Shown: positions 46,801 to 57,374, counted from the stretch's first letter. The stretch is 64,000 nucleotides of DNA from Antedon mediterranea (GCF_964355755.1 NC_092675.1:16753312-16817311), one strand, 5' to 3'. The notes: generated by a model not told the origin, from the letters alone. Numbers and translations are program-made.

Positions 46801-49800
46801 ATGGGGCGGAATTGACCGAGTTGACGTGAGGCCAAGTTGGCTTAAAGGCGAGATGACGTGAGGCCGATTTGACTTGAGGCCGACGTGACTTGGGCCGAGT
46901 TGACCTTGGGCCGACTTTACTTTGACGATTTAGGGCCGATTTGACCTGCATCCTTTAAGAATGTGTCTACATTTTTACGACAATACTTCATTTAAAATGA
47001 TAAAATATAATAATGTTATTATAAAAATAATAAACCCTGGAGAATACATGTATATTTTATCATTAAACATCTTGTAATTATTTCAATTTTGTATGTTTAC
47101 AAATTAATTTCTCATGTTTGATATTGTTTATAGTGTGTTGCCTGGCAGCTGGTAAATTTGGCACATTACTAAGTGGATCTTGGGACACGACAGCTAAAGT
47201 CTGGTTGAATGAAAATAATGTAATGACATTGAAAGGGCACGAAGCTACAGTATGGGCAGTTGCAATCATTCCAGCCAATGGTATCATGTTAACAGGTTCA
47301 GCTGATAAAACTATAAAGGCATGGAGAGCTGGCAAATGTCAACAAACTCTTAAAGGTAAGATTGTTCTGTATGGGTAGTAAATATGTGATTTTTCTGTAT
47401 TTATTTGAGGCTGTTTCTCTTGGAAAAATGTAAGTAATTAAACAAGAATCGGATATGTTGTACATTAGGTGCAGTATGTTCCAATTTGGGACACGAGTGA
47501 CCCTGCCCTTGATGAGCTTTAGGATCTTCCTGGACAAGACCACCTGTTAAGGGACCCACTTTAGGCGAGACAACCTAATTTATATATTTTAAAGTAAAAT
47601 GAAAAAATGTATAGTAAATATACAGTATATAGGGCACATAAATTGCTGGTCTCACTATCACAATAATGGGGACAGTTACCAGAACAAGTAGCAAGTAAGT
47701 AAGCATGTCCAAGGATAAAAACAGTTTTACTATATATTATTGATTTTTGCAGGTCATACTGATTGTGTTCGTGCAATTGCCATTCTTTCTGAGACCCAGT
47801 TTCTTTCATCTAGTAATGACACTACTATACGGCGATGGACCATAAGCGGAGAATGCATGTTTGAATATAAAGGTCATACAGGGTTCGTGTACAGTATCGC
47901 CCTCTTGCCAAACGGTGAAGATTTTGTCTCATCAGGGGAAGATCGAACCGTGCGTGTGTGGCGGGATGGACAGTGTCACCAGACCATAACTCTACCTGCT
48001 CAGTCTGTGTGGTGTGTTACTTGTCTTCCCAATGGCGATATTGCTGCTGGATCTAGGTATATACAAGACAATCTAACAACAAGACACTGGGCTTGCTTTG
48101 CCAAGATATGAACTTGTAACAGTCCTTTGATCTTATGTCTGGCTGCGACAAATACCAACAGTACTGTACTATGTACATATTCTCCACAGCGAAGTTTCTG
48201 TTAAGGGGTGTGGAACTGATCGTGTCTTCTGAGCTCAGCATCCTGTTGTTAGATTGCCCTGATTTACATTTTCACTTTTCATTAATATTCTCTAAAATAA
48301 TGGTTAAAAGAGTAAAAAATCATCTTGTAAATCAATATTTCATTTTACAAATTGTTACCTCTAATTTTAAAAATGTTGGTACTCCTAAAAATCAATAAAA
48401 TGTAGTATGCAAGGGAGTTTATTTCATAAGATAATACAAAATTCAGTCCCTATAACGTGAACACCTTTAGGACCCAATAAAGTGTCCTCTTAATAGTGAT
48501 GTCCCATGAATAGAGGTTGGCTGTAGTGTTGAGATGTTTCTCCTTGTTCCTTTCATAACTAAGTGTCTCTTAAGCTTGGTTCCCACTAGAACGTAACGCA
48601 AGGACGTAAACGCAACGCAAGCGTTTTAACCAATGACAAGCGAAGTTATAGACAGTTAGCAATCACAGCGAATAAGCCATGGCTTGTGATTGCTCAATTC
48701 ACTTGCGTTGCGTTACGTCCTTGTGTTGCGTCGCTAGTGGGAACCACGCGTCAATGTGGGTGTCCCCTGAATAGGGGTCCCAAAGAGGGGTTCAACTGTA
48801 TTTACAAGCTTTGCCTATCTCAGTTTGTAAATTGATTACCTGTTATTATATACACAGTGATAACATGGCACGGGTGTTTACTAGAGATCATTCTAGGAAG
48901 GCTAGTGCAGATGAAGTGGAATTGTTCAACCAACAAGTAGCATCCTCGGCTATTCCTGTCCAATCAAGTGATCTTGGAGGCATTCGACCTGAGGACCTTC
49001 CTGGAAAAGAAGATCTTATTAATCCAGGTGAGTGAGTGCAGTGGATCCATGGGTCCTGTGTTCAATTCCTGTCAGATGTTAAGCTCTGTCTACACTTGTT
49101 TGACAAAAAAAGTGTGATGTGCCCTAATATGATAGTGATATGATCGTGTCCATATATGGGCACATGAAGTTTGATAGTATAGAAAGAGCTTAAGAAATGT
49201 GTTCAACAATATCTTTACCCATAGTATATCATTTTGCATGTTCGTCAGTTTGATAGTGTAGACAGAGCTTTCTGATTTCGACTTGGGTAGAGCATCTTGT
49301 TGACTTGGGTAGAGCATCTTGTTGACTTGGGTAGAGCATCTTGTTGACTTGGGTAGAGCATCTTGTTGACTTGGGTAGAGCATCTTGTTGACTTGGGTAG
49401 AGCATCTTGTTGACTTGGGTAGAGCATCTTGTTGACTTGGGTAGAGCATCTTGTTGACTTGGGTAGAGCATCTTGTTGACTTGGGTAGAGCATCTTGTTG
49501 ACTTGGGTAGAGCATCTTGTTGACTTGGGTAGAGCATCTTGTTGACTTGGGTAGAGCATCTTGTTGACTTGGGTAGACCATCTTGTTGACTTGGGTAGAG
49601 CATCTTGTTGACTTGGGTAGAGCATCTTGTTGACTTGGGTAGAGCATCTTGTTGACTTGGGTAGACCATCTTGTTGACTTGGGTAGAGCATCTTGTTGAC
49701 TTGGGTAGAGCATCTTGTTGACTTGGGTAGAGCATCTTGTTGACTTGGGTAGAGCATCTTGTTGACTTGGGTAGAGCATCTTGTTGACTTGGGTAGAGCA

Positions 49801-52800
49801 TCTTGTTGACTTGGGTAGACCATCTTGTTTTTTATTGTCGATCCTTTGAACTGGGATTGCCACCTCTCTGGACGACAGCGACTATCTCACTTGTTAAATA
49901 CTTTGGATGTGGCATAAAGAAAAAGGATGAAACTGAAATTTGTTATTATTTTATAAAGGGAAGAAAGATGGGCAAACTAAGTTGGTTAAAGTTGGGGATA
50001 ATGTTGAAGCATACTCTTGGAGTCAATCAGAATGCAAATGGACCAAGATAGGGGATGTAGTGGGCTCCAACGACGGCAAGCAAACAGCAGGTCAAAAGGT
50101 CATGTATGAAGGAAAAGTAAGTTACTTATTTTGGTTTTTTCAATACATTCTGAATTCTTGTATATGTAGCACTCTTTATATAAAATGACACAGACTGTTG
50201 TTAAATTCTCTCAAGGCATTTAATTATTAGGAGTTGACACCTTAGTGGTTACAGCCCAGGTCTATAGTCTACATTAGTTAAGTATGGAAAACCACATGAA
50301 TTTCAGGAGAGTGAGTGACCTGCTACATATACAAACAACTTTGAAAATATCAATTGATTGTTTGTTTCCTTTCCAGGAGTATGATTATGTGTTTTCAGTT
50401 GATATTGAAGAAGGTCGACCAGAGTTGAAGCTACCTTACAATGTAGCGGATGACCCGTGGCATGTAGCTCAACAGTTTATACACCAGCATGAACTTAGTC
50501 AAGCTTACTTAGAACAAGTCGCTAACTTTATTATCTCAAATACTGCTGGTATAACACTAGGATCGGCTGCACCAACTTATTCAGATCCATTCACAGGTTA
50601 ATAAAGCTTTTTCAAATACTAGTATAGTGAGTGAATGGCAGAGCGGTTAATACAGTGGTTCCGTAATCCATATTATTATTTTTTTTTTTTTATATGATTT
50701 TTCAAGTCTTTGGGAGAATTGACTGTATTATGATACTGAAACACCAGCAAGACTGAACCATTATTTATTTGATTTTGCCTTGTTCAGGAGGAGGACGATA
50801 TGTACCTGGAGGAGGAGCAGGTGTTCAGCAACCAACAGCTGGTGGAGACCCATTCACAGGTGGCTCTAGACACATACCTGCATCGTCTGTGCCTATGGAA
50901 ACTACATCAGCACCTCATAGAAATATATACTTCCCCAAAACAAGCTACATCACGTTTGACACTGCAAATTTGCAACAGATAATTGGTAGGAATTATTTTG
51001 TGTTGCTTAGAGGCATTTCACTCAATCAATAGAGATTTATTCACCATAAATTTAAAGCCAAGTAATTTAAATGACTTATTATTTAGGTGAGATTGCCAGA
51101 CACAGAAAGAAGTGACATTTGTTATTTTGATTCATTCTTTTTTGGAATTTTTTTATTTTGGTTGTAAGTCGTATTACGTGATTTATCAGACTTTGTAACC
51201 CAGATTGTGGCAATTTTAGAAACTTATATATAGCGCTTGTCTGATTATTGTACTATCTACTTTTTCCAAGTACGCTCACTTGCACTGATGAAGGGCTAAT
51301 GTTGCACGAAAGCTCTGCTAATTTTTCTGGCTGTTTTACTTTATTGTTTTGATTTAGCTTTTTGCTAAAGAAAGAGTAGCAGAGCTTTCGGGCAACACTA
51401 GCCCTTCATCAGGGCAAGTGAAATTACTTAGACCAAGTAGATAGTATTAAGCAGACAAGCTGCCTGAGTGGACTGGAATAAAGCAATAAAAACAAAGGAA
51501 GCACAAGTTGGTGAATAGAGGGTGGAGAGAGTAGGAGAAAACAAAAAAGCTTGGTATTTTACTTTATCGTTTTGATTTAGCTTTTCGGTTTTTTTTTTTT
51601 GTATCTCCATTGAGATCCAGCAACTGATACCCACAGCATTGTCATTTTTTCAGTAATTTGCCTTTGGATTTTTTTTATTATGATACTGTTTGAGGTATGT
51701 AGTATAGTTTCAATCATGTGTATGCAAACAAATGCAGTAGGCTATTTCAAAGGATGCTGCTCAATTCACCAAACAAAAGGATCTTCAATTTCTGGAGTTA
51801 CTCTTGAAATATGTGTATAAATTAATAATTTTAATTGTTGTATCAAGATTTTTAGGACTATCTTTACTGTAAACAATACATAGCTTTCGGGGTTTTGAAT
51901 AAGAAGATATGTCTTGTTCTTAATTACTGTATACATCTGCCTCTTTTACAGGAAAACTGACAGAGTTAAATGAGAGTATAGCAAATGAATATAAATTGGA
52001 ACAATCAGATATATCACAGTTAAAATTAATGGTAGAAAAGCTAGATGATGCCAACTCATCTCCAACTTTAGACCAGGTGAAAATACTACAAAAGGCTCTT
52101 AAATGGCCTCAAGGTAATTTATTTTGTTTAGGTACATTGCCAATTATCAAGAATGCTTTCACTGTCTGTGAATAGGTGTTTTGATGGTGAATAGGTGCCT
52201 TTGAGGGTGAATAGATATTTTTGATGGTGAATAGGTGTCTTCGGTGGTGAAGAGGTGTTTTTGAGGGTAAATAGGTGTCTTTGAGAGGGAATAGGTGTCT
52301 TCGGTGGTGAAGAGGTGTCTTTGAGAGGGAATAGGTGTCTTTGAGGATAAATAGGTGTCTTTGAGGGTGAATAGGTGTCTTTGAGGGTGAATATGTGTCT
52401 TTTAGGGTGAAAATGTGTCTTTTAGGGTGAAAAGGTGTCTTTGAGAGTGAAAAGTTCCAACATTCATCCAACATCCAACAGTGGCCTACAATGGTTTGGC
52501 CATTCTTTTATAAATAGCAAGACGTATCAAGAATTGAAATTACAAGAGTAAAACCAGTATCAGTACAAATGCCTACAAACCAGGAGTGTGTTGTGATAGC
52601 TTCCATCCCTGATCCAATTTCTAAATTTGTCATAGTAGAAGAATATAACATATTTAGTTTATAAACATGCACAGGTGTTGTTCAACAAATTCTTGCTTTT
52701 GGTATTAATTAAATTTAATTATTTTATTGTATTATTTTATTTCCAGATCAAGTTTTCCCAGTCCTAGACATTCTACGGTTGTGCATCCGTAACCAATTTG

Positions 52801-53315
52801 TCAACAAGTGTTTCTGTAATAAACAAGATGGTGCAGCCTTCATCTCTTACATTCAGCAAATTACGTCCATCAGTTGTAAAACAGCTAATAAAATGCTAGT
52901 ATTCAGAACACTATGCAATGCATTCCAATGCGATACTGGTTCTAACTTGCTTAAAAACAGCCGAGAAGAGATCACTACATTACTTATGGACTGTAAAAGT
53001 ATTAAAAATAAGAACTTACAAATAGCATTGTCATCCGTGCTACTGAATTACGCCGTACAACAACACAGTGAGCAGAATGCAGAGGCTAAGTTTGAACTGC
53101 TGTCTGCTGTAGAAACAGTGCTAGAAGTAGAACAAGAAGATGAAGCTAACTTTAGATTAGTGGTTGCTTTAGGTACATTAACACATAACGATCACGATTC
53201 AAAGTCACTTGCTAAGTCTTTAGAAATTGCTCAAACTATTAATCGATTACAAAGTAAAACTTCTGTACAAAAATTGATAGATTCTGCTAAGGGTTTATTA
53301 CAAATACTACAATAG
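40843..53315 (+). CDS. PLAA: PLAA (phospholipase A2-activating protein; Doa1/Ufd3), complete, 10 exons
   Basis: Ubiquitin-binding partner of p97/VCP (Cdc48), acting in ubiquitin turnover and endosomal/lysosomal sorting. Exons: 40843-40985, 45942-46135, 47134-47355, 47753-48056, 48858-49027, 49959-50116, 50377-50596, 50788-50985, 51952-52113, 52747-53315; 2340 nt, 779 aa (human about 795). All GT-AG with agreeing phases. Exons 1-5 encode a seven-blade WD40 propeller ([43 protein letters not shown]). Exons 6-7 encode the PFU ubiquitin-binding domain ([22 protein letters not shown]). Exon 8 is a Gly/Pro-rich linker with two DPFTGG motifs. Exons 9-10 encode the PUL armadillo-like p97-binding domain. 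Start MEPSFTFS is the only fit to the family. Intron 1 holds an intact LTR retrotransposon in the same orientation, making up about 90% of that intron. Confidence 0.97.
41142..41272 (+). repeat. 5' LTR (131 bp)
   Basis: Begins TGTTATATATGCATG and ends CTATATACAACA. Contains AATAAA (within TGAATAAATG) and a CTCTCTCTTCTCT pyrimidine tract. Very short for a Ty3/Gypsy LTR. Confidence 0.95.
41280..41290 (+). other. Primer-binding site complementary to tRNA-Ser(GCT) 3' end
   Basis: TGGCGACGAGG is the complement of CCTCGTCG plus CCA, the 3' end of animal tRNA-Ser(GCT), whose 5' end is GACGAGG. It sits 7 nt after the LTR and directly abuts the gag ATG. Confidence 0.75.
41291..45268 (+). CDS. Gag-Pol polyprotein of the Ty3/Gypsy element (about 1325 aa, one ORF)
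   Basis: Drives reverse transcription and integration of the element. The frame is open further upstream, but the first ATG is at 41291. Domains, approximate residues from that ATG: Gag capsid-like region 1-190; two CCHC zinc knuckles near 214 and 233 ([28 protein letters not shown]); aspartic protease near 309 ([11 protein letters not shown]); reverse transcriptase 440-680 with ILDDMI in place of the common Y-x-D-D; RNase H 735-850 ([17 protein letters not shown]); integrase from about 955 with an HHCC zinc motif and DDE residues near 1022 (HIDFAG), 1076 (SDNGPQF) and 1112 (NGLAERF). The C-terminal tail is polar. No stop or frameshift. Gag and Pol share one frame, as in Mag-lineage elements. 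Confidence 0.95.
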   Translation: MSMAVIIGKVEEFDSSLEAWDSYTERLDQYFVANKVDDDRKVPALLALIGPKTYTLLKNLCSPEKPATLSYADLITKLTTHLCPKPSEIAERFWFYKREQHSGESIASYIAELRRLAIHCNFGNTLTSTLRDIFVCGLRQENIQKRLLVVHDLKLDDAIKTAVAMETASRDATEFQKTRTPNTTGESNVNKFTTKNYQSKRHQGHKQSKASTHCYRCGNTGHKADRCRHIHTVCNYCSKEGHLEKVCMKKKKDNNVSKPNTGNLKKNVQYVQGEEVNYEPMLYANHKSKVEPIIVVASINGKKIPMELDTGSSVSLIPELTYKKAFQSLPLQKTTIRLKTYSGETIVPIGMLNTKVCLNNHEEIAELLVVPLNGPALFGRDWLKKFKLDWHEIKAIDEAKATTKGLDEILEKHKAVFKDELGKLENIKASIYITENSKPQFHKPRNVPYSMRDKVEKELGRLQNQEIISPVKYSEWAAPIVPVQKKSGQVRICGDFKVTINPVMKVEQYPLPKIEDIFASLAGGQKFTKIDLKQAYLQMEVEDTSKELLTINTHKGLFRYNRLPFGVASAPAIWQRAMDQVLQNVPFTSCILDDMIISGKTTEEHLKNLDTVLERLEKYNLRVNREKCEFFKEDITYCGHVITEKGLQKSPDKIHAVINAPKPDNKQQMRSFLGLINYYRRFLPNLSSIVAPLNELLQNEKTWKWTNSCDEAFKAVKELITSDQVLCHYNPELTVKLACDALPYGLGSVLSHIMPDGKERPIAFASRSLTKAEKGYAQIDKEALGLYWGIQKFHTYLHGRHFTLVTDHKPLVSILHPQKSIPAMTAARLQRYALYLSGHTYDIEYRNTHAHGNADGLSRLPIPTDVIDYVDEASTFYTSQIERLPISSTEIRKETQKDQILSHVLDTVLKGTNKLPDKEAYTPYKRRLTELTCHQGCLMWGNRVLIPDRLRAAILNEIHDGHIGIVKMKNLARSYIWWPNIDCEIEQVCKSCIGCQQTSKMPKSAPVHPWEWPSAPWDRLHIDFAGPFMNSMFLIVVDAHSKWPEVYPMRSTTAQLTIEKLRIMFSQYGIPRQIVSDNGPQFKSEEFTDFMKANGIRHTTSSPYHPRTNGLAERFVQTFKLAIKQARGNSCRSLQQHLSTFLFKYRTTPHTLTKETPAKLLYGRNLRTRLDLLKPDLTATVLKGQDRMKFAKHCGTSIREFQPGQSVMVRDYRNTNQKWIPAQIQGKTGPLSYTVDTGLGTVWRRHADQLHPTMVNVTPTEIFTQDDHVPEILNPTDAPQSDNLTRNVNADTPVTTGSASLTQETAPIRRYPKRNNIRPPKRLDL
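45419..45437 (+). other. Polypurine tract
   Basis: Purine-rich AAAATGGTAGGGAGGATG directly before the 3' LTR; the expected plus-strand primer. Confidence 0.6.
45438..45568 (+). repeat. 3' LTR (131 bp)
   Basis: Read base by base against the 5' LTR; no difference seen. Confidence 0.95.
46231..46950. mobile_element. Inverted-repeat element with TCAACTCGGCC tandem units
   Basis: Left arm: TTTAAGAAGAATTCGATCC..CTTGGCCCTAAACCGTC, then units AAGTCAACTCGGCC (46250-46395). Right arm is the inverse (46800-46945), ending ATTTAGGGCCGATTTGACC..CATCCTTTAAGAA. The centre is AT-rich. Non-autonomous DNA element in PLAA intron 2. Confidence 0.7.
48573..48749. mobile_element. MITE family C, copy 2
   Basis: Same ends as 39857-40055 (AGCTTGGTTCCCACTAG ... 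CTAGTGGGAACCACGC). It sits inside an older repeat: GAACACCTTTAGGACCCAA (48460) and GTGTCCCCTGAATAGGGG (48760) flank it, and a relative of that repeat lies at 62620-62730. In PLAA intron 4. Confidence 0.75.
49080..49271. mobile_element. MITE family A, copy plus extra right end
   Basis: Left AAGCTCTGTCTACACTTGTT, core AAGTGTGATGTGCCC, inverted core CATATATGGGCACAT, first right end GTTTGATAGTATAGAAAGAG (49167), and a second right end GTTTGATAGTGTAGACAGAG (49249). A 22-bp minisatellite begins directly after it. Confidence 0.7.
49277..49828. repeat. 22-bp minisatellite, about 25 units
   Basis: Unit CTTGTTGACTTGGGTAGAGC plus AT, almost perfectly conserved; four or so units carry ACC for AGC. In PLAA intron 5. 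Since 22 is not divisible by 3 and the complement has no stop, long open frames (up to 257 codons) arise on the minus strand, but they are repeat artefacts. Confidence 0.95.
51278..51330 (+). ncRNA. Hammerhead-ribozyme-like core in Penelope 3' end, copy 1
   Basis: CTGATGA at 51285-51291, a stem-II-like GGGC...GCAC (one mismatch), GAAA at 51308-51311, then GCTCTGC that can form a 2-bp stem III, followed by TA (51319-51320) at the cleavage position. Hammerhead motifs are known in Penelope-like elements. Stem I was not convincingly paired. Confidence 0.45.
51372..51420 (-). ncRNA. Hammerhead-ribozyme-like core, copy 2 (inverted)
   Basis: On the minus strand: CTGATGA (51412-51406), perfect stem II GGGC/GCCC around TAGTGTT, GAAA (51389-51386), GCTCTGC, then TA. 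Best-preserved core of the window. Lies opposite copy 1. Confidence 0.5.
52165..52455. repeat. 20-bp degenerate minisatellite, about 14 units
   Basis: Unit approximates TTGAGGGTGAATAGGTGTCT with many point changes. In PLAA intron 9. A 121-codon minus-strand frame over it (His/Ser/Pro-rich) is a repeat artefact. Confidence 0.85.
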
Positions 53316-53398
53316 AAACCTGGTAATTTGAGGCTAACAATTTTAGTCTATTAATAATTGTATCTGGGTGTCAGATCCATACTGTAATACATCTAATT

Positions 53399-53817
53399 CC
53401 TTGTTTATTGAAACATTTATAATGGTAAAATTATATTCAACCCTATTGATATTGTTAAATCATAAAGCTCTGTCTACACACTCAAACTTTATGTGACAAA
53501 AAAATGTGATGTGCCCATATATGAACATGATGATGTAATATCGCTACCATAATAAGAAGTATCTATAAAATAACTTGCCCAATTTACACATTGGAATTGA
53601 TTAAACTCCTTGTTTATTGAAACATTTATAATGGTAAAATTATATTCAACCCTATTGATATTGTTAATTCATAAAGCTCTGTCTACACACTCAAACTTTA
53701 TGTGACAAAAAAATGTGATGTGCCCATATATGAACATGATGATGTAATATCGCTACCATAATAAGAAGTATCTATAAAATAAATTGCCCAATTTACACAT
53801 TGGAATTGATTGAACAA
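53399..53817. repeat. 209-bp tandem duplication containing MITE A left arms
   Basis: Two adjacent, almost identical copies (53399-53607 and 53608-53817), each with CCTTGTTTATTGAAACATTT and the MITE arm AAGCTCTGTCTACACACTCA. In the PLAA 3' untranslated or flanking region. Confidence 0.85.
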
Positions 53818-56800
53818 CCCATCAAAGCCTACAAAAGCCCATTTTAAGTACAGTATATGTTTTTCGAGCGTAATCCATTTTAACGGAAACGAAAAAACAA
53901 AAAAAACATAACAAAAATAGGCTTTATCGTAAAAGCTATGACCTGCAATGTTATTGTAGTATTTTCAACTTTTCACGCTGCTGCTCTAGCCCGCTACGTC
54001 ACACGAGATGACTCTTTCATTAGATGAAATCAAGCAGCTTTATAGTACTACACTTTGACATTTTTGTTAAAATGGAAACTCCACTATAATTTATTGGTAC
54101 CACCTGTTGAATCCAAAAACGGCTGAGAAAAGAGTCTAACGACAAATCCCAAAGCATTCTGGTATTTATGAGTCCCATGATATAATTCGCTGTCAGATAA
54201 TCATTGAATTATTATCAAAACAGTCCATTGAAGTTTTTGTTTGTAATAGGATACTTGAAGTATCTAGGCGTGATGAAGTGACCCCCAGACTTGACCTTAG
54301 CAATAACAATAAGCGAGCAGCGTTTTTTGTAAGAAATATTCTTGTTTACTTCTTAAATGTACATTAAGCCAAGCCCATTGGACTTTATTTAAAAGTATGT
54401 ATGTATATGTTTTTTCCCCATAATGCGTACATTGTTTAAAAATATATTTGAATAATGCATTGGAATGGTATGCCATTTTCCTGAAAAAAAAACAATTACC
54501 AAAAATAAATGAATAAAATAAAAATACAGTATAAAAAATATTGGAAATAATTTGTAGTTTATACAGGTACTATGTTAACATTTTCAGCTTTGTTATAAAG
54601 AATTAAATTCAAATAAGGAAACAGTTGTTGTTTTATTGTATAATAAACAGAAACTACCAATTAATTAAAGATACGAAAATAAGCTCAAAACCAACAATAT
54701 TGTTACTCACTTTGCCAAAAAAAATTAAACACTCATATTGATGGTACACATTGTTCAATAATGATCATAATAAAAATTGTGATAATAAATGCAGTAATAA
54801 TGTATTAATCCTTAATAATAGACACTTCTATCTATTATAATTTGAATTGTACAAAAGACGATCTTTGATATGTAAAACACATGGGATGATGCAACTCATT
54901 GAAAACGGTGCGAGTGATGATGACATCGCTTGAAAGGGCAAAATATCGCAATAGTCTGGCAATTGTTGAATGTTTGGTTTTTATAACGACCAGTTGGCGA
55001 AAAAACACGTTGCTGCTGTGTCGTCAGAAGAGGATTGATTGACCATATTCTGGGGCTAATTTCACATTTATTCATTCACAACTTGATATATTCGGTATAT
55101 AAAGTAAGTGATGCTTGAAAAGAATACGGTGATTCTGTAAAATTTGATTTTTTTTTCTAATTACGGTATAAAAACCCAGTACTGTACATATTTATATGAA
55201 AGCTAGCCAGGAGGCCTAGGCCTAGGCCTAGTTAGTAGTAGGCTAGGTTTGGCCCTACCTAGACTAGGCCTTACATCCATTCGTAGAATTGAGGCGGTTC
55301 TGGTTGGTGGAGAGCTGATGGGCTAGGCTTAGCTAGGACGGCATGTTAGCTATTTTGATTTGTAGTTTTTTGAGGATTATATTATTATATTATAATAAAA
55401 CTTCTAGACTAGTAGGCTAGGCCTCTATCTAGGCCTAACAGTAGGCCCTAGTATTATTGTATTAGCCTAGGTATAGGCCTATAGGTTATTATATGCATTA
55501 TCATGCATATAATTTATTTTTTCCTTAGCACTATTTTGTCCGTCAATTATCTTGAGATTAATTTTATCCAGCCACATTTTTTTCATATGTATATTCCTTA
55601 TGGCCAGGAATCGATGTGGTTATGGTTTCACGGTGCGCAATAAAAAATTACGCGATCTACGCGCGATTTAACAAAACCACGCTTGGAACCATATCTTCAC
55701 AAGCATATATCATAGTTAAACCAAATTTGGTAACTAAATTTCTGGTCATATTTCATCATATGGCAATACAATTATGTGCGTAGCGCATATAACGCATGCG
55801 TACGCGCGCTTAACATTTTCAAAATTGTCAAAATTATTTTTCGATGAAATTAGAGTTCGTTTCAGGCAATTTTAATTTAAGTGTTTAAAAAATTGCCATG
55901 AGTGCACAGATTTTTTCATGCACACTGCGCGTTAAACACTAAACTTTATGACCAATTTCTGTTTTACAACCTTTCTTTAATAATTTCATCATATTATTTT
56001 ATTCACTTTTAACTCAAATATTGCGTTATAAAAAAAAGTGACAGGCTACGCACGTGTGACAAAATGGTGAAAATATGCAAAATTTTAAAATTAGTATAGA
56101 TCGTCCAAATGCTTGGGAACACCTATTTTGCATTTCATTTTCTTATAGTATGTACCTCCATATGTATGATTTATTATAAAATTAAGAGAAAAAAAGTTGA
56201 TTAAGTCATGATTAATTGCATATTAAATTTAAAAAAATTATTTTCGACAATCAATCAAACCATAGAGATATTAGTTCACTATAATATCTCTATGATCAAA
56301 CTATGACATTTTCTTAGGCCGAAATAACAAACTTAACAGTAACATTCTTCCTAAAGAAGTTCATATATTAAAGTTAAAAGTATATACAGTACTTTGACAA
56401 TGCATCCATTTTTAATATGTTTAAAGATGTCATCATAGTAAAAAATTATAATTCATTGTGGTATGTAAAATTCTATCTGCACCAGTGGTTACTGCATAGT
56501 AAATACACTGAACAGTTGTGTATGGCTCAGTGGTCTGTGCTCGTGTCTATAGCATTCAAGGTCCCGAGATCCTGTCTCACCTTGGGAAATGAAACAAAAA
56601 AAAAGATTTTTTTTTAATTATCCGTATTGCTTGTTCAATTTTATTTCTTAGTGTATAGATTACACATGATTTATAATGAAATCTAGATAAAAAGTAACTT
56701 ATGTCTTTATTATTATTATGCAACAAATGTGGTTTATGACATTATAGGCAGAGGGATCTTTGTATTGATAGGATTGTGATACCGGCTATTTGAGTTAGCA

Positions 56801-57374
56801 AGATCCTATCTTCATATATCATCAATAATAAAAATTGTATAATAATATAAAGATTCTTGACAAAATCAATCAATCAATATATCTTTTAAAAATCATTTAT
56901 CTTTATTTAAATCAATTTATCATAGTGATGAATTAAATCTAGTTTATTGTCTGCCTGCTGATGCTGTGGTGGAATTGATAACATTTAGAATTTAGGCCTG
57001 GAGTAAAGTAAAGTAACATTGCATTCCTGTTATCTGTTTAGCCTAGATCAAATTACTGGTCAGTTCAAGTCATGGATAAAGGCTAATTGATAATACAGTA
57101 ACAAATGATGAATACAAATATTGATAATAAAGGGTCTATACATTAAAATATCATTTAGGGACAAGATTGATTTAAATTGTTTTGTATTGCAATGACTGGT
57201 TTTTTTTTTGCTCATTCTGATGAGGAATCCATTCTGATGTTGCATTGATTGTTATTCATTTTATTTGTCTTATATCTTAAATATGGGACATTTTATAGTT
57301 ATTTTTAGACTTACATACACTGGTGTCATTTGTTATTTCATATCTTTTTTGGGATTACAGATTCACAATAGAAA
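53818..57374. other. PLAA-ELOF1 spacer
   Basis: No protein gene supported. AATAAA signals near 54503-54515 could end the PLAA transcript. CTAGGC-rich DNA lies at 55205-55480, a possible unlocated ELOF1 promoter or non-coding first exon somewhere after it, a short palindrome ATAGAGATATTAG..CTATAATATCTCTAT (56265-56296), and a tRNA-like SINE (56518-56610). Confidence 0.45.
56518..56610 (+). mobile_element. tRNA-derived SINE (candidate)
   Basis: GTGTATGGCTCAGTGGTCTG has an A-box-like TGGCTCAGTGG. GGTCCCGAGATCCTG follows as a B-box-like block, then a purine/A-rich end (GAAACAAAAAAAAAG). Short and unverified. Confidence 0.45.

Larger units (their letters stand above)
51240..51672. mobile_element. 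Two head-to-head Penelope-like element 3' ends
   Basis: 51280-51360 on the plus strand matches the 3' region of the element at 27200-29425. From 51372 to 51420 the same segment is inverted. From about 51555 a plus-strand segment resumes, ending TTTGCCTTTGGATTT. No coding domain remains. In PLAA intron 8. Confidence 0.65.

Noticed and set aside
49090-49863. Open frames of 257, 192 and 190 codons on the minus strand
   Set aside because: They are three frames of the same 22-bp minisatellite with no stop codon; no start context, domain or splice support.
52109-52474. 121-codon His/Ser/Pro-rich minus-strand frame
   Set aside because: Translation of the 20-bp minisatellite.
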